A stretch of 64,000 bases of DNA from Actinomycetota bacterium (GTDB lineage Bacteria > Actinomycetota > Acidimicrobiia > Acidimicrobiales > MedAcidi-G1). A model generated the notes under the pieces. It worked only from the letters and a program-made list of their open reading frames with translations. It had not been told where the DNA came from and ran no database searches. The stretch covers positions 186,001-250,000 of the forward strand of contig JACNLA010000028.1 in the NCBI GenBank assembly GCA_014381745.1, in the 5' to 3' direction. This document shows positions 34,574 to 42,009 of the stretch, one piece after another. The translations under genes were made by a program, and so were the position numbers. Each line of letters opens with the position of its first letter. The first letter of the stretch is position 1.

Positions 34574-34580
34574 GGCGGCG

Positions 34581-34586
34581 AGGATA
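34581..34586 (-). promoter_or_regulatory. -10 element of gcvT (leaderless)
   Basis: TATCCT on the minus strand, 7 nt before the ATG at 34573. Confidence 0.6.
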
Positions 34587-34595
34587 ACGCCGGGT

Positions 34596-34943
34596 TCAGG
34601 CTGCGTGTTTGACGAACAGTCGCTCTACGTCGCTGCGGTAGAGAACCCGGATCTGGATGCCGGGGTGGAGTTCCTGCAGTCGCCTTACCTTCCGGTTCTT
34701 ACGGGTTACGAGCGACTGGCGCAGCGTGGTCACCTCGAGGTAGAGGTCATGGTCGGGAAGGTAGAAGTCAGGGGTGAAGGCCGACAGGGTGCCCCCGTCT
34801 GGAGCTTCGTCGAGCACGAAGGTGCGGGGTTCGTAATCCCAGGCGATTCCGTAGAAGTCAAGGAGGTCGGCTACCCGTCGCTCGGACTCGTGTGCAAAGC
34901 CAATCAGTTCCGGATCAGGAAGTTGGTGGATGTCACTCACCAC
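34596..34943 (-). CDS. Small PD-(D/E)xK-like nuclease-fold protein
   Basis: 115 residues. A glutamate in HESERRVADLLDFYGI is followed by the core FTPDFYLPDHDLYLEVTTL, which has the PD-x(n)-E strand pattern of this nuclease superfamily, with T in place of the usual lysine. The rest of the small domain (KNRKVRRLQEL, then a strand IQIRVLYRSD) also fits the fold. Start is GTG GTG. It is 30 bp downstream of the MerR-family gene on the same strand, probably co-transcribed. Activity is uncertain because of the changed motif. Confidence 0.6.
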   Translation of the reverse strand: MVSDIHQLPDPELIGFAHESERRVADLLDFYGIAWDYEPRTFVLDEAPDGGTLSAFTPDFYLPDHDLYLEVTTLRQSLVTRKNRKVRRLQELHPGIQIRVLYRSDVERLFVKHAA

Positions 34944-34973
34944 TGGAGTCGCTCTGCTTCCGGCCTTCTCCGG

Positions 34974-35453
34974 CTATCCGTCGACCGCCAGCGGGGACAC
35001 CTCTGCGGCGGCGCCACGCCCCTCGGGATACAACTCGACGATCTTGGAGTCCAGCTGTTCCTTGACCCCGGCCAGGGGCAAGATATTGAGGACGCCCTGA
35101 CCCTGACGCAGCAGGTCGATGATCTCGTCGCCACTCCGAACAGCCACCGACCTTGTGCCGCTGATAACCAGGTTCACCCTGGTGACATCCTCGTCGAGGT
35201 GTTCGCTCAGGTAGCTGAACACCTCCCGCACCAACTCCAGGCGTATTCCAGCATCAAGCAGCGTCTTGATCGCCTTCAGCTCGAGAAGGTTGCGATAGTC
35301 GTAGCGTCTCCGGCTTCCGCTGCCGGTTGCGACATCAAGGGCTGGCTTGATGAGATCGGTCCTGGTCCAGTAGTCCAGTTGCCGGTATGTGACGCCCACA
35401 ATCTCAGCCGTCCGCTTTGAGCTGTATCCCTCGACTGGAACATTCGTGGCCAT
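34974..35453 (-). CDS. MerR-family transcriptional regulator
   Basis: DNA-binding regulator of 159 residues. The winged-helix MerR domain occupies the first 70 residues: TAEIVGVTYRQLDYWTRTDLIKP, then RRRYDYRNLLELKAIKTLLDAGI. A long dimerisation helix and a short effector-type tail follow, with no metal-binding cysteines. GAGAGGGG is a good Shine-Dalgarno. A TTGACC-17-TAGCCT promoter lies 100 nt upstream. The size and cluster position resemble the MerR paralogue of the mycobacterial gcvH-garA locus. Confidence 0.85.
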   Translation of the reverse strand: MATNVPVEGYSSKRTAEIVGVTYRQLDYWTRTDLIKPALDVATGSGSRRRYDYRNLLELKAIKTLLDAGIRLELVREVFSYLSEHLDEDVTRVNLVISGTRSVAVRSGDEIIDLLRQGQGVLNILPLAGVKEQLDSKIVELYPEGRGAAAEVSPLAVDG

Positions 35454-35552
35454 AAGCCACCCCTCTCTCTAGATCCTGCACAGGTTTCGGTGTTGGCCGT
35501 CAGAGTCAAGCCAAGACAACATCGACGGAACTACACCCCTGTGACTTCAAAC

Positions 35553-35581
35553 AGGCTAGGCGGATCCGATTCAGGGGTCAA
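35553..35581 (-). promoter_or_regulatory. Promoter of the MerR gene
   Basis: On the minus strand: TTGACC (35581-35576), 17-bp spacer, TAGCCT (35558-35553). It implies a leader of about 90 nt. Confidence 0.5.
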
Positions 35582-35639
35582 CCATCGACCGTTCAGCAGC
35601 CCTCAGTGAGCGCTCAAACGCCCTGTCTGGAGGCCCCTT

Positions 35640-36140
35640 CTAACCCCCGGCGAAATCCTCGGGGTTTACAGAATCCAGGAACTCCTTGAACTCCTCAACC
35701 TGGGCCTCGGCAGCCGGAACGGCCTGGCCGCTGTCATCCAAGGGAGCCATGTAGCCGGCCTCTTCCAGAACCTCCTCGGACGCCAGGATCGGCGAATCGG
35801 TTCGGATAGCCAGAGCAATGGCATCAGAGGGGCGACACGACAGGACCTGGGATCCGGACGGACCCCGAAGGTGCAGTTCTGCGAAGAAGGTTCGATCCCG
35901 CAATTCAGTTACGTGGACCTTCTCGACCTCAATCGTGAATGCATCCAGGAGAACCGCTATCAGGTCGTGGGTCATGGGACGTGGCGGCTCCTGGCCAGCA
36001 AGGACGAGGCCTATCGCCGTTGCCTCCGAGACCCCGATGAAGATCGGCAGGAGTCGCTCGCCCTTCTCCTCGCGGAGAAGAACAACCGGTGTGCTGCTCG
36101 GAAGCACCTCCTGGACACCGATGATACGCATCTCGATCAT
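35640..36140 (-). CDS. Bifunctional nuclease family protein (DUF151)
   Basis: Member of the BFN/DUF151 family (DNase/RNase activity in plant members), of unsettled role in bacteria. The 166-residue domain shows LPIFIGVSEATAIGLVLAG and CRPSDAIALAIRTDSPI, both family signatures; an acidic tail follows. The start MIEMRIIGV at 36140 fits the family N-terminus; an ATG 9 nt in is the alternative. A DUF151 gene in this position beside MerR genes, an FHA gene and gcvH is conserved in actinobacteria. Confidence 0.9.
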   Translation of the reverse strand: MIEMRIIGVQEVLPSSTPVVLLREEKGERLLPIFIGVSEATAIGLVLAGQEPPRPMTHDLIAVLLDAFTIEVEKVHVTELRDRTFFAELHLRGPSGSQVLSCRPSDAIALAIRTDSPILASEEVLEEAGYMAPLDDSGQAVPAAEAQVEEFKEFLDSVNPEDFAGG

Positions 36141-36201
36141 GCTCAGGCCGGTCCCATCTGTCGGATGTCCCCGAGGTGGAGGCGGATAGCAGGGCCGTGG
36201 T

Positions 36202-36834
36202 TCACCCGGGCACCCTACTCCCGCCCTGTTGCGCGCCCGTAGACCCGGCGAGTGGGCTCCGGCCCGCCAGAGCCATGATCGTCTCGGCAACGACCGTTTC
36301 GCCCATTGCGAACTCCGCCTCAAGTTCTGTGAGGTCGACTGCCAGCACGCTCGGCAAGTTCCGGTACATGCCGTGATGGTCGAGGCCGTACCCAACAACG
36401 AAGCCGTCGTCTATCACGAAGCCCGCATGCTCGACCTCGACTGGCAGGATCCTTCGATCAGATCGATCCAGGAGCGTGCAGACCCGAACCTCGGTGGGAT
36501 CATGGTCGGCAAGGTGTCGTCGCAGAAAATCCAGCCTGAAGCCCGTGTCGACGACGCCTTCTACCAAAAGTACCTGCCGGCCTGTGACGTCGCTGACCAC
36601 ATCACGCGTGAGGCGAATTCGGCCACTGTCGGGAGCAAAGGCACTGAGGGCTACGAAGTCGACCTCCAGATGCCGGTCAATCCGCCGCACCAGGTCTGCC
36701 ATAAACGGCAGACATCCCTTCAATACACCGACCACGACTGCCCCGTCGTTGAGCACATCGGTCAGATTGTCTGCCAACTCGGCGACCCGTGCTGCAATTT
36801 CGTCGGGTCCATAGAGGAGACGCGGGGCGGCCAT
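36202..36834 (-). CDS. hpt: Hypoxanthine-guanine phosphoribosyltransferase
   Basis: Purine salvage enzyme that joins a base to PRPP. It has GVLKGCLPFMADL (36-48), the PRPP motif VLLVEGVVDTG (88-98), and GFVIDDGFVVGYGLDHHGMYRNLP for base binding. The PRPP motif normally reads VEDxxDTG; here the first Asp is Gly (E92-G93), while the catalytic-base position D96 is kept. 210 residues is somewhat long, with an extra basic C-terminal tail. It follows the second MerR gene after 4 bp and precedes the DUF151 gene. Confidence 0.88.
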   Translation of the reverse strand: MAAPRLLYGPDEIAARVAELADNLTDVLNDGAVVVGVLKGCLPFMADLVRRIDRHLEVDFVALSAFAPDSGRIRLTRDVVSDVTGRQVLLVEGVVDTGFRLDFLRRHLADHDPTEVRVCTLLDRSDRRILPVEVEHAGFVIDDGFVVGYGLDHHGMYRNLPSVLAVDLTELEAEFAMGETVVAETIMALAGRSPLAGSTGAQQGGSRVPG

Positions 36835-36838
36835 CGGC

Positions 36839-37597
36839 TCAGTGGGTGAGGTGGCCCAGACGACCCATTGAACGCCTGCGCATCACGTCGCGGATTTGTC
36901 CTCCGGCGTCGACCAGTTCCTCAAACCGCTTCCTTGCGGCTGCCACCGCCGTCTGGTCGTTTGCACGCAGGCGCGGAAGCAGAATTTGTTCCAACACCCC
37001 CGCCTCACGCTGGGCAGCCACCAGATGCATGCGGAGGTGACGAACGTCGAGTCCGTTTCGTACACAGATACCGGCTAGGCGGGCCACGAGCAGAGCGTCA
37101 CCGTCATAGACCGTTGTGGAGCCGGCTTCGCTCCCCTCGATCAGTCCCATTGCCTCAAGTTGGAGAACCGTTTCCATGGGCTCGCCGGCAGCGGCAGCCA
37201 CTTCTTCGAGCGTGATGCTCACAGACCCTGCAACCGGCATGGTCGCCTGTTCCCGGAAGGGCGCCACCTCGTCGATTCCCGTCGGCGGCTTTCCGCCAGA
37301 TTCCTCCAACAGTTCGTGGATCACCTTGAGTGGCAGGAAGTTCTGTCGCTGCTGACGGAGAATCCAGGTGAGAAGAGACATGTCTGCATCGGAGAAACGA
37401 CGGTACCCGGACTCCGACCGCTCGGGGTTGATTAGGCCCTGGGCCTCCAGGTAGCGAACCTTTGAGACCGTCACGTCCGGGAACTCATCTACCAGCCTGG
37501 CAAGGGCTTCGCTGATGCCGACCCGTGCCCCCACGGGCCCAGCTTCACCTGTGTCACCGCCGGGGTGTTGGTGGGTCATGTCGGGGCTCTCGGTCAA
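36839..37597 (-). CDS. MerR-family regulator, two-domain type
   Basis: 252 residues. After a 25-residue polar N-terminus the MerR domain reads VGISEALARLVDEFPDVTVSKVRYLEAQGLINPERSESGYRRFSDAD; it recognises promoter DNA as a dimer. The remaining about 160 residues are helical with a second MerR-like segment (ITLEEVAAAAGEPMETVLQLEAMGLIEG). This matches the long MerR gene of the gcvH-garA cluster. It overlaps the FHA gene by 4 bp. Confidence 0.87.
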   Translation of the reverse strand: MTESPDMTHQHPGGDTGEAGPVGARVGISEALARLVDEFPDVTVSKVRYLEAQGLINPERSESGYRRFSDADMSLLTWILRQQRQNFLPLKVIHELLEESGGKPPTGIDEVAPFREQATMPVAGSVSITLEEVAAAAGEPMETVLQLEAMGLIEGSEAGSTTVYDGDALLVARLAGICVRNGLDVRHLRMHLVAAQREAGVLEQILLPRLRANDQTAVAAARKRFEELVDAGGQIRDVMRRRSMGRLGHLTH

Positions 37598-38064
37598 GTG
37601 GCGGTTCCGTGGAAGAACACCAACTTGAAACGACCGATCTGCAACTCGTCGCCATCATGGAGTTCTCCCGATTCGATTCGATCCCGGTTCAGGTACGTAC
37701 CGTTGAGCGAGCCGACGTCACGCACGACGTAGCGATCACCTGAGCGATCCACCTCGACGTGACACCTTGACACGGTCACATCATCGAGAAAAATGTCGGC
37801 GCTCCGATGCCTTCCAACCGTGGTCAGGTCGGACTCAAGGCCGTAGCGCGATCCGGCCTTCGGGCCCGAGTCGACCACGAACAGGCCGCAACCCTGGGGA
37901 AACCGCTCGCGGTCCTCCTCGTGGGGAGAGGTCGGCAGCACCTCGAATGAGTCGGTGGCCTCATCTTCCCTGTTAGCCAACTGCTCACCACACGACGGAC
38001 AGAAGTTGGCGCCCTCAGCGTCCTTGAGGCCACATGCCTGACAGCCGGGGGTGTCGCCTGTCAC
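37594..38064 (-). CDS. FHA-domain protein with N-terminal zinc ribbon (GarA-like)
   Basis: 156 residues. The FHA domain is at about 72-156: GRHRSADIFLDDVTVSRCHVEVD, then GSLNGTYLNRD, which holds the phosphothreonine-binding residues. It closely matches mycobacterial GarA, the kinase-controlled switch of 2-oxoglutarate metabolism. Unlike GarA, the N-terminus is a four-cysteine zinc ribbon (C8, C11, C22, C25) and the ETTS phosphorylation motif is not seen; an acidic linker follows. It is 3 bp after gcvH on the same strand and overlaps the MerR gene. Confidence 0.88.
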   Translation of the reverse strand: MTGDTPGCQACGLKDAEGANFCPSCGEQLANREDEATDSFEVLPTSPHEEDRERFPQGCGLFVVDSGPKAGSRYGLESDLTTVGRHRSADIFLDDVTVSRCHVEVDRSGDRYVVRDVGSLNGTYLNRDRIESGELHDGDELQIGRFKLVFFHGTAT

Positions 38065-38067
38065 TGC

Positions 38068-38451
38068 TCAGGTCTCCAGCAGTGCCAGATACGCCTCGGC
38101 GTCCATCAGGGCATCCGCTGCCCCGGGATTCATCGGCTCCATGACGCAGATCCAGCCATCGCCATAGGGGTCTTCGTTCACGCGCTCAGGCGCTGCCTCA
38201 AGGTCGTGGTTGACCTCGAGAATCGTTCCTCCGACCGGGGCGAAGAGCTCTGAAACGGACTTGGTTGATTCGACCTCACCGAACACACCGCCCGCCTGGA
38301 CCTTTGAACCGACGACGGGCAACTCAACGAACACCACGTCACCGAGGGCATCTTGCGCGTAGTCGGTGATGCCAACCCTCAGACGGTTGCCGTCCTCGGG
38401 TCGCACCCATTCGTGATCTTCCGAGTAGGAGACATCTGTTGGTACGTTCAT
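38068..38451 (-). CDS. gcvH: Glycine cleavage H-protein
   Basis: Lipoyl carrier that shuttles the aminomethyl group between P- and T-proteins. The lipoylated lysine is K64 in ESTKSV. 127 residues, standard. It starts without a leader. Between pgsA and the FHA gene; the gcvH-FHA-MerR order is the conserved actinobacterial arrangement, linking glycine cleavage to phospho-signalling in the mycobacterial case. Confidence 0.96.
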   Translation of the reverse strand: MNVPTDVSYSEDHEWVRPEDGNRLRVGITDYAQDALGDVVFVELPVVGSKVQAGGVFGEVESTKSVSELFAPVGGTILEVNHDLEAAPERVNEDPYGDGWICVMEPMNPGAADALMDAEAYLALLET

Positions 38452-38458
38452 GCGGCTG

Positions 38459-38464
38459 AACTTA
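38459..38464 (-). promoter_or_regulatory. -10 element of gcvH (leaderless)
   Basis: TAAGTT on the minus strand, 7 nt before the ATG at 38451. Confidence 0.6.
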
Positions 38465-38520
38465 CCGGATACATCAGGGCCTGAGGCTCCACTGCATGCT
38501 CTGTTGCGGCGAGGGCCTGA

Positions 38521-39153
38521 TCATTCGGATCGGATCCCGGCCCGACGGCCTGCTCTACCGGCTCTCAGGGCATCTATCGCACGTGGCACGTAGCCGAAAG
38601 CGGCCCACCATGCAATCAACAGGCCGGGCAGGCCGAACACCCATGCTCCAACGGCAAACCACTGGTGAGCGAAAGCCGTCGACTCACCGGCGAGGAAGAA
38701 GGGGACGGCGAACATCAGAGCGAATGTCCCGGTCTTACCCCACCAGGTCACCTCGATCCGGGCTGCACCCAGCAGCGCCAAAACAATTGCCGCCAGACCA
38801 ACCAGCAGCTCGCGTGTCAGGACCGCCACTGCGAACCATACGGGCACCGACCCATCGATGATCATTCCAACAAGGGCAACGAGGATCATGAGCCTGTCGG
38901 CGGTCGGGTCCAGAACCTTGCCGACATCTGAGACCATGTCAAAGCGCCGGGCGATCCAACCGTCAACCCAGTCGGTGGCACCTAGCGCACCCAAAAGGAG
39001 GGCAGCGTCAGTCCGGTTTCCGGCGCCGAACAGGATCCATACGAACCAGGGAATGCAGCCAAGTCGGGCCAAGCTGATCAGGTTTGGGAGCGTCAGCACC
39101 CCAGCCCAGCCGGTTAGCGACCTCGCACCGCCCCCCTCCGTCACCTGATCCAT
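38521..39153 (-). CDS. pgsA: CDP-alcohol phosphatidyltransferase (phosphatidylglycerophosphate synthase-like)
   Basis: Membrane enzyme joining CDP-diacylglycerol to an alcohol phosphate. The full signature D61-x2-D64-G65-x2-A68-R69-x8-G78-x3-D82-x3-D86 is intact. Several hydrophobic helices surround it; 210 residues. Phosphatidylglycerol phosphate is the most likely product, but a phosphatidylinositol-phosphate enzyme is the alternative in actinobacteria. Its -10 lies 7 nt before the ATG, and it diverges from the HIT gene. Confidence 0.85.
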   Translation of the reverse strand: MDQVTEGGGARSLTGWAGVLTLPNLISLARLGCIPWFVWILFGAGNRTDAALLLGALGATDWVDGWIARRFDMVSDVGKVLDPTADRLMILVALVGMIIDGSVPVWFAVAVLTRELLVGLAAIVLALLGAARIEVTWWGKTGTFALMFAVPFFLAGESTAFAHQWFAVGAWVFGLPGLLIAWWAAFGYVPRAIDALRAGRAGRRAGIRSE

Positions 39154-39160
39154 GGCTGAC

Positions 39161-39166
39161 AGCCTA
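39161..39166 (-). promoter_or_regulatory. -10 element of pgsA (leaderless)
   Basis: TAGGCT on the minus strand, 7 nt before the ATG at 39153. Confidence 0.6.
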
Positions 39167-39223
39167 CGATCAGGCCCGGTCCGGGATCATCGTCCCGGCC
39201 TAGGAGGTGAGGAGACGTTCAAG

Positions 39224-39643
39224 ATGGCATCCATCTTCACACGGATTATCCAGGGAGAGATCCCCGGCCGCATCATCTGGCGTGATGCACATTGCGTTGT
39301 CATGCTCGACATCCGACCCCTTCGCCGAGGACACGTCCTAGTGGTCCCGGTTGACGAGGTGGACAGGTGGACAGACCTGGCCGAGGAGACCGCCGGCCGC
39401 TGCTTCCACGTGGCCCACGTCCTTGGTCGTGCACAACAGGAGGCCTTCGGGCCGGTCCGCGTAGGCCTCATGGTCGCCGGATTCGAGGTGCCACACGCCC
39501 ACATCCATGTTGTTCCCATCGACAGCATGGCCGATCTCAACTTCAGCAACGCCGATCCTGATGCCGACCCCGCGGACCTAGACCTCGTAGCCGACGCACT
39601 GCGCGCCACTCTCCGGTCGCACGGTCACGACTCGGTCACCTGA
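39224..39643 (+). CDS. HIT-family nucleotide hydrolase
   Basis: Histidine-triad protein cleaving nucleoside phosphoramidates or dinucleoside polyphosphates. The active-site triad HAHIHVVPI is near residue 92; the N-terminus SIFTRIIQGEIPG is typical. 139 residues from the ATG with GGAG 11 nt upstream; an upstream in-frame ATG has no family similarity. It converges on the DUF2079 gene, ending 3 bp away. Confidence 0.92.
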   Translation: MASIFTRIIQGEIPGRIIWRDAHCVVMLDIRPLRRGHVLVVPVDEVDRWTDLAEETAGRCFHVAHVLGRAQQEAFGPVRVGLMVAGFEVPHAHIHVVPIDSMADLNFSNADPDADPADLDLVADALRATLRSHGHDSVT

Positions 39644-39646
39644 GCG

Positions 39647-41179
39647 TCAACTCGAACCTGGCCGTCTGACCCAGACGCTCACGCCCTCAGCTTCGAACCT
39701 GCTCCTGAAGTCCAGGAGAACCAGCTTGTGTTCGAAGGCCCTGTTCCCTGAGGTCGACAGGCCCGACGTCTCCCGGTCAAACACGACCACGTCGATGGTG
39801 TCTGGAATCTCAGGGTCGACTCTCTGGAGCGTCGCCCCGTCGAGCACGTACACCGATTCCCTGTCAGCCAGTAGTGGAAACACGACCGGCGATGCCAGCA
39901 CGCTGGCCTCGTCTCCGACCCAGGTGGTGGCCGAGACGCGTGCCGAGTCGACGTGGTCACGACTGCCCCAATCCCATGGCTTTTCATACGGTGACGCCGC
40001 AGCATCACGGACAAAGAACACCGAGGCCGTCAGGACCATTACCGTCAGAACCCGCCGATCCACCAATACCCGACTGATTCCACGTGTGCCTATGCGCATC
40101 AGGGCAAAGGCCGTGGCAATGAACACGAACACGAGTGCGGGAACATCCTGTTGCGGGTTGCCCATGACATCCTCGGGCACGTCGGCCACAAGATAGAGAG
40201 CCGTGAGGGGCAGCAGGGTCACGATGTAGCGGGGCCGCACCAATGGAAGAAACAGCACGGGAGCAACCAGTAGAAGCATCTTCTCGAAGCTGGCCCGATC
40301 CATGAGGTCACCTAAGAGACCCACCGGGTCGGCCAACATCCCGAGCAGGACCCCGAATGAACTGTCTCCGTAGTGGGCAAATGCCGTGATGTGGGGATAG
40401 ACGCCGTCTCCAAACATCGGCTGGACAACAAACGCCATCACCAGGAACCACGACATCCCGAACGCTGCCAACGACCATCCGACCCTGCGTCGATCCTCAG
40501 TAACGAACAACAACCCCAGGGCGGTCACCGCCAGACCAAGATCGGCCCGAGCTGTCACAACGATCGCCACGAGCACCCCGAGTGCCCACCAGTTCTGGCG
40601 GTGGGTCGCCAGGTAGGCAGCCAGCAGGGCCGGCAGGGCGAAGACCTCAGGATGGAAGCCAGCCAGATTCAGATTGTGTACCGAGGGATGAAGGGCGAAG
40701 GCGACCGCCAGGGTTGCCGCACCGCTCACCCTCAGGTTGGCGGGCCCACGGGCGACCCGCCAGAGGGGAACCACCGTCACCGCGAGGGCGAGCGCCTGCA
40801 GGACCAACAGCGTCTCGACGGAAGGCAGCAGGACCGCCAGTCGGGCAACAGGCCAGAAGAGAAATGCCGCCTGATTGGCAAACACGTTGAATCCCCATTC
40901 GCTCACGACAGGAGACAACCCCTCCCCCATGAGGTGGACGGCCTGGAGGTAGTGACCAACCTGTGGACTGAGGCCCAGGTCCCTGCTGCGAGCTATTGCC
41001 AGAAGAGCCAAAATGACCCAGAAGACAATGGCCAGCCCCCACGGTAGATAGCGGTCGACGCCAGGAGCGTCCAGGCGTGCCTGCCATCTGAGCATTTGAA
41101 TGTCGAGCCTGCGCCGGAGGGAATGGACGGTCGTAACCATCTGTTCTCCGGTGCGCTCCAGGCCAAGCGTCGCCTTCAC
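39647..41179 (-). CDS. DUF2079 polytopic membrane protein
   Basis: 510 residues, ten or more hydrophobic helices beginning at about residue 47. The N-terminal third contains AGFHPEVFALPALLAAY, a hallmark of the DUF2079 family, which is related to glycosyltransferase C-type folds. A soluble C-terminal end of about 140 residues follows. The start overlaps the upstream SRAP gene by 4 bp (ATGA). No lipid-linked sugar genes nearby support a specific role. The first 40 residues are cytoplasmic and basic. Confidence 0.75.
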   Translation of the reverse strand: MKATLGLERTGEQMVTTVHSLRRRLDIQMLRWQARLDAPGVDRYLPWGLAIVFWVILALLAIARSRDLGLSPQVGHYLQAVHLMGEGLSPVVSEWGFNVFANQAAFLFWPVARLAVLLPSVETLLVLQALALAVTVVPLWRVARGPANLRVSGAATLAVAFALHPSVHNLNLAGFHPEVFALPALLAAYLATHRQNWWALGVLVAIVVTARADLGLAVTALGLLFVTEDRRRVGWSLAAFGMSWFLVMAFVVQPMFGDGVYPHITAFAHYGDSSFGVLLGMLADPVGLLGDLMDRASFEKMLLLVAPVLFLPLVRPRYIVTLLPLTALYLVADVPEDVMGNPQQDVPALVFVFIATAFALMRIGTRGISRVLVDRRVLTVMVLTASVFFVRDAAASPYEKPWDWGSRDHVDSARVSATTWVGDEASVLASPVVFPLLADRESVYVLDGATLQRVDPEIPDTIDVVVFDRETSGLSTSGNRAFEHKLVLLDFRSRFEAEGVSVWVRRPGSS

Positions 41180-41961
41180 CAGAGTTCTCCCTGAGAAGTT
41201 GCACCGTCGTCCGACCTTTCGGCGGGGGCTACGGCCTCAAGAAGGCCCGGACCCTTGTTTTTGGTGCTGCCAACCCTTCGGTCCACCGGGTGGAGGGTAA
41301 CGACACCGACGGCTGCCGGCCCGAGAAGATGGGTGACCTGGGCGGGGTCCTCCATGCCGGGGTTCAACCACTGTTCCCAGTCTTGCTCCTCCAACAGAAC
41401 CGGCATCCGGTGGTGAACCGGTTCGATGTCGAGGTTGGCAGTGGTGGTGATCACTGTGCATGTGTCTAGGGCTCTGCTGTCATCGTCGCTGTCGACTCCC
41501 CAGCGTTCCCAGAGGCCTGCCAGGGCCATTGGCCGACCATCGGCACGCTTGACATACCAGGGCTGCTTGCGGTTGGCTCCAGCAAATGTGTTCAACGGAG
41601 GGCCCCATTCAAAGAAGCCGTCCACCGGGACAAGGCACCGACGTCGTCTCAAGGCCGCGCGAAACGACGGTTTCTCAGCAACCGATTCTGCTCTTGCGTT
41701 GAAGCGCCGGGCCCCCACAGCAGGGTCCTGCTCCCATGCCGGGACAAGACCCCAACGGGCTGTGCCCATCTTTCGTGTTGCAGCGCTGCCCGACTCTGCT
41801 CGGTCCGAGGTGGACAGGTTCTCCACGGTCCACACGATCGGCAGTTGGCCGGTCGGTGCCACGTTGTGGTCGGGGGCGTCGAGCACCGCGACGATCTCAT
41901 CGACGCCCATGTACTCGCTCAGTTCACCCGGCGAAGAGGCCGTCACGACCCTGCCACACAT
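41176..41961 (-). CDS. SOS-response-associated peptidase (SRAP/HMCES family)
   Basis: Forms a stable crosslink with abasic sites in single-stranded DNA via the amino group of Cys2. After removal of Met1 the sequence begins CGRVV; the NVAPT motif, NARAESVAEKPSFR, RCLVPVDGFFEW (catalytic Glu) and the HRMPVLL histidine are all present. 261 residues. The start must be at 41961 so that Cys is residue 2; a TACTGT box 7 nt upstream confirms it, as a leaderless start. Confidence 0.94.
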   Translation of the reverse strand: MCGRVVTASSPGELSEYMGVDEIVAVLDAPDHNVAPTGQLPIVWTVENLSTSDRAESGSAATRKMGTARWGLVPAWEQDPAVGARRFNARAESVAEKPSFRAALRRRRCLVPVDGFFEWGPPLNTFAGANRKQPWYVKRADGRPMALAGLWERWGVDSDDDSRALDTCTVITTTANLDIEPVHHRMPVLLEEQDWEQWLNPGMEDPAQVTHLLGPAAVGVVTLHPVDRRVGSTKNKGPGLLEAVAPAERSDDGATSQGELW

Positions 41962-41968
41962 GAATCCC

Positions 41969-41974
41969 ACAGTA
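41969..41974 (-). promoter_or_regulatory. -10 element of the SRAP gene (leaderless)
   Basis: TACTGT on the minus strand, 7 nt before the ATG at 41961. Confidence 0.6.
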
Positions 41975-42009
41975 CCGGCAGCAGTGGAGCAGCGTCATGC
42001 GGGGCCTGT

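Noticed and set aside
35640-36398. N-terminal extension of the DUF151 protein to 252 residues
   Set aside because: The first 86 residues overlap hpt in another frame and have no similarity to the family; the start at 36140 gives the usual size.
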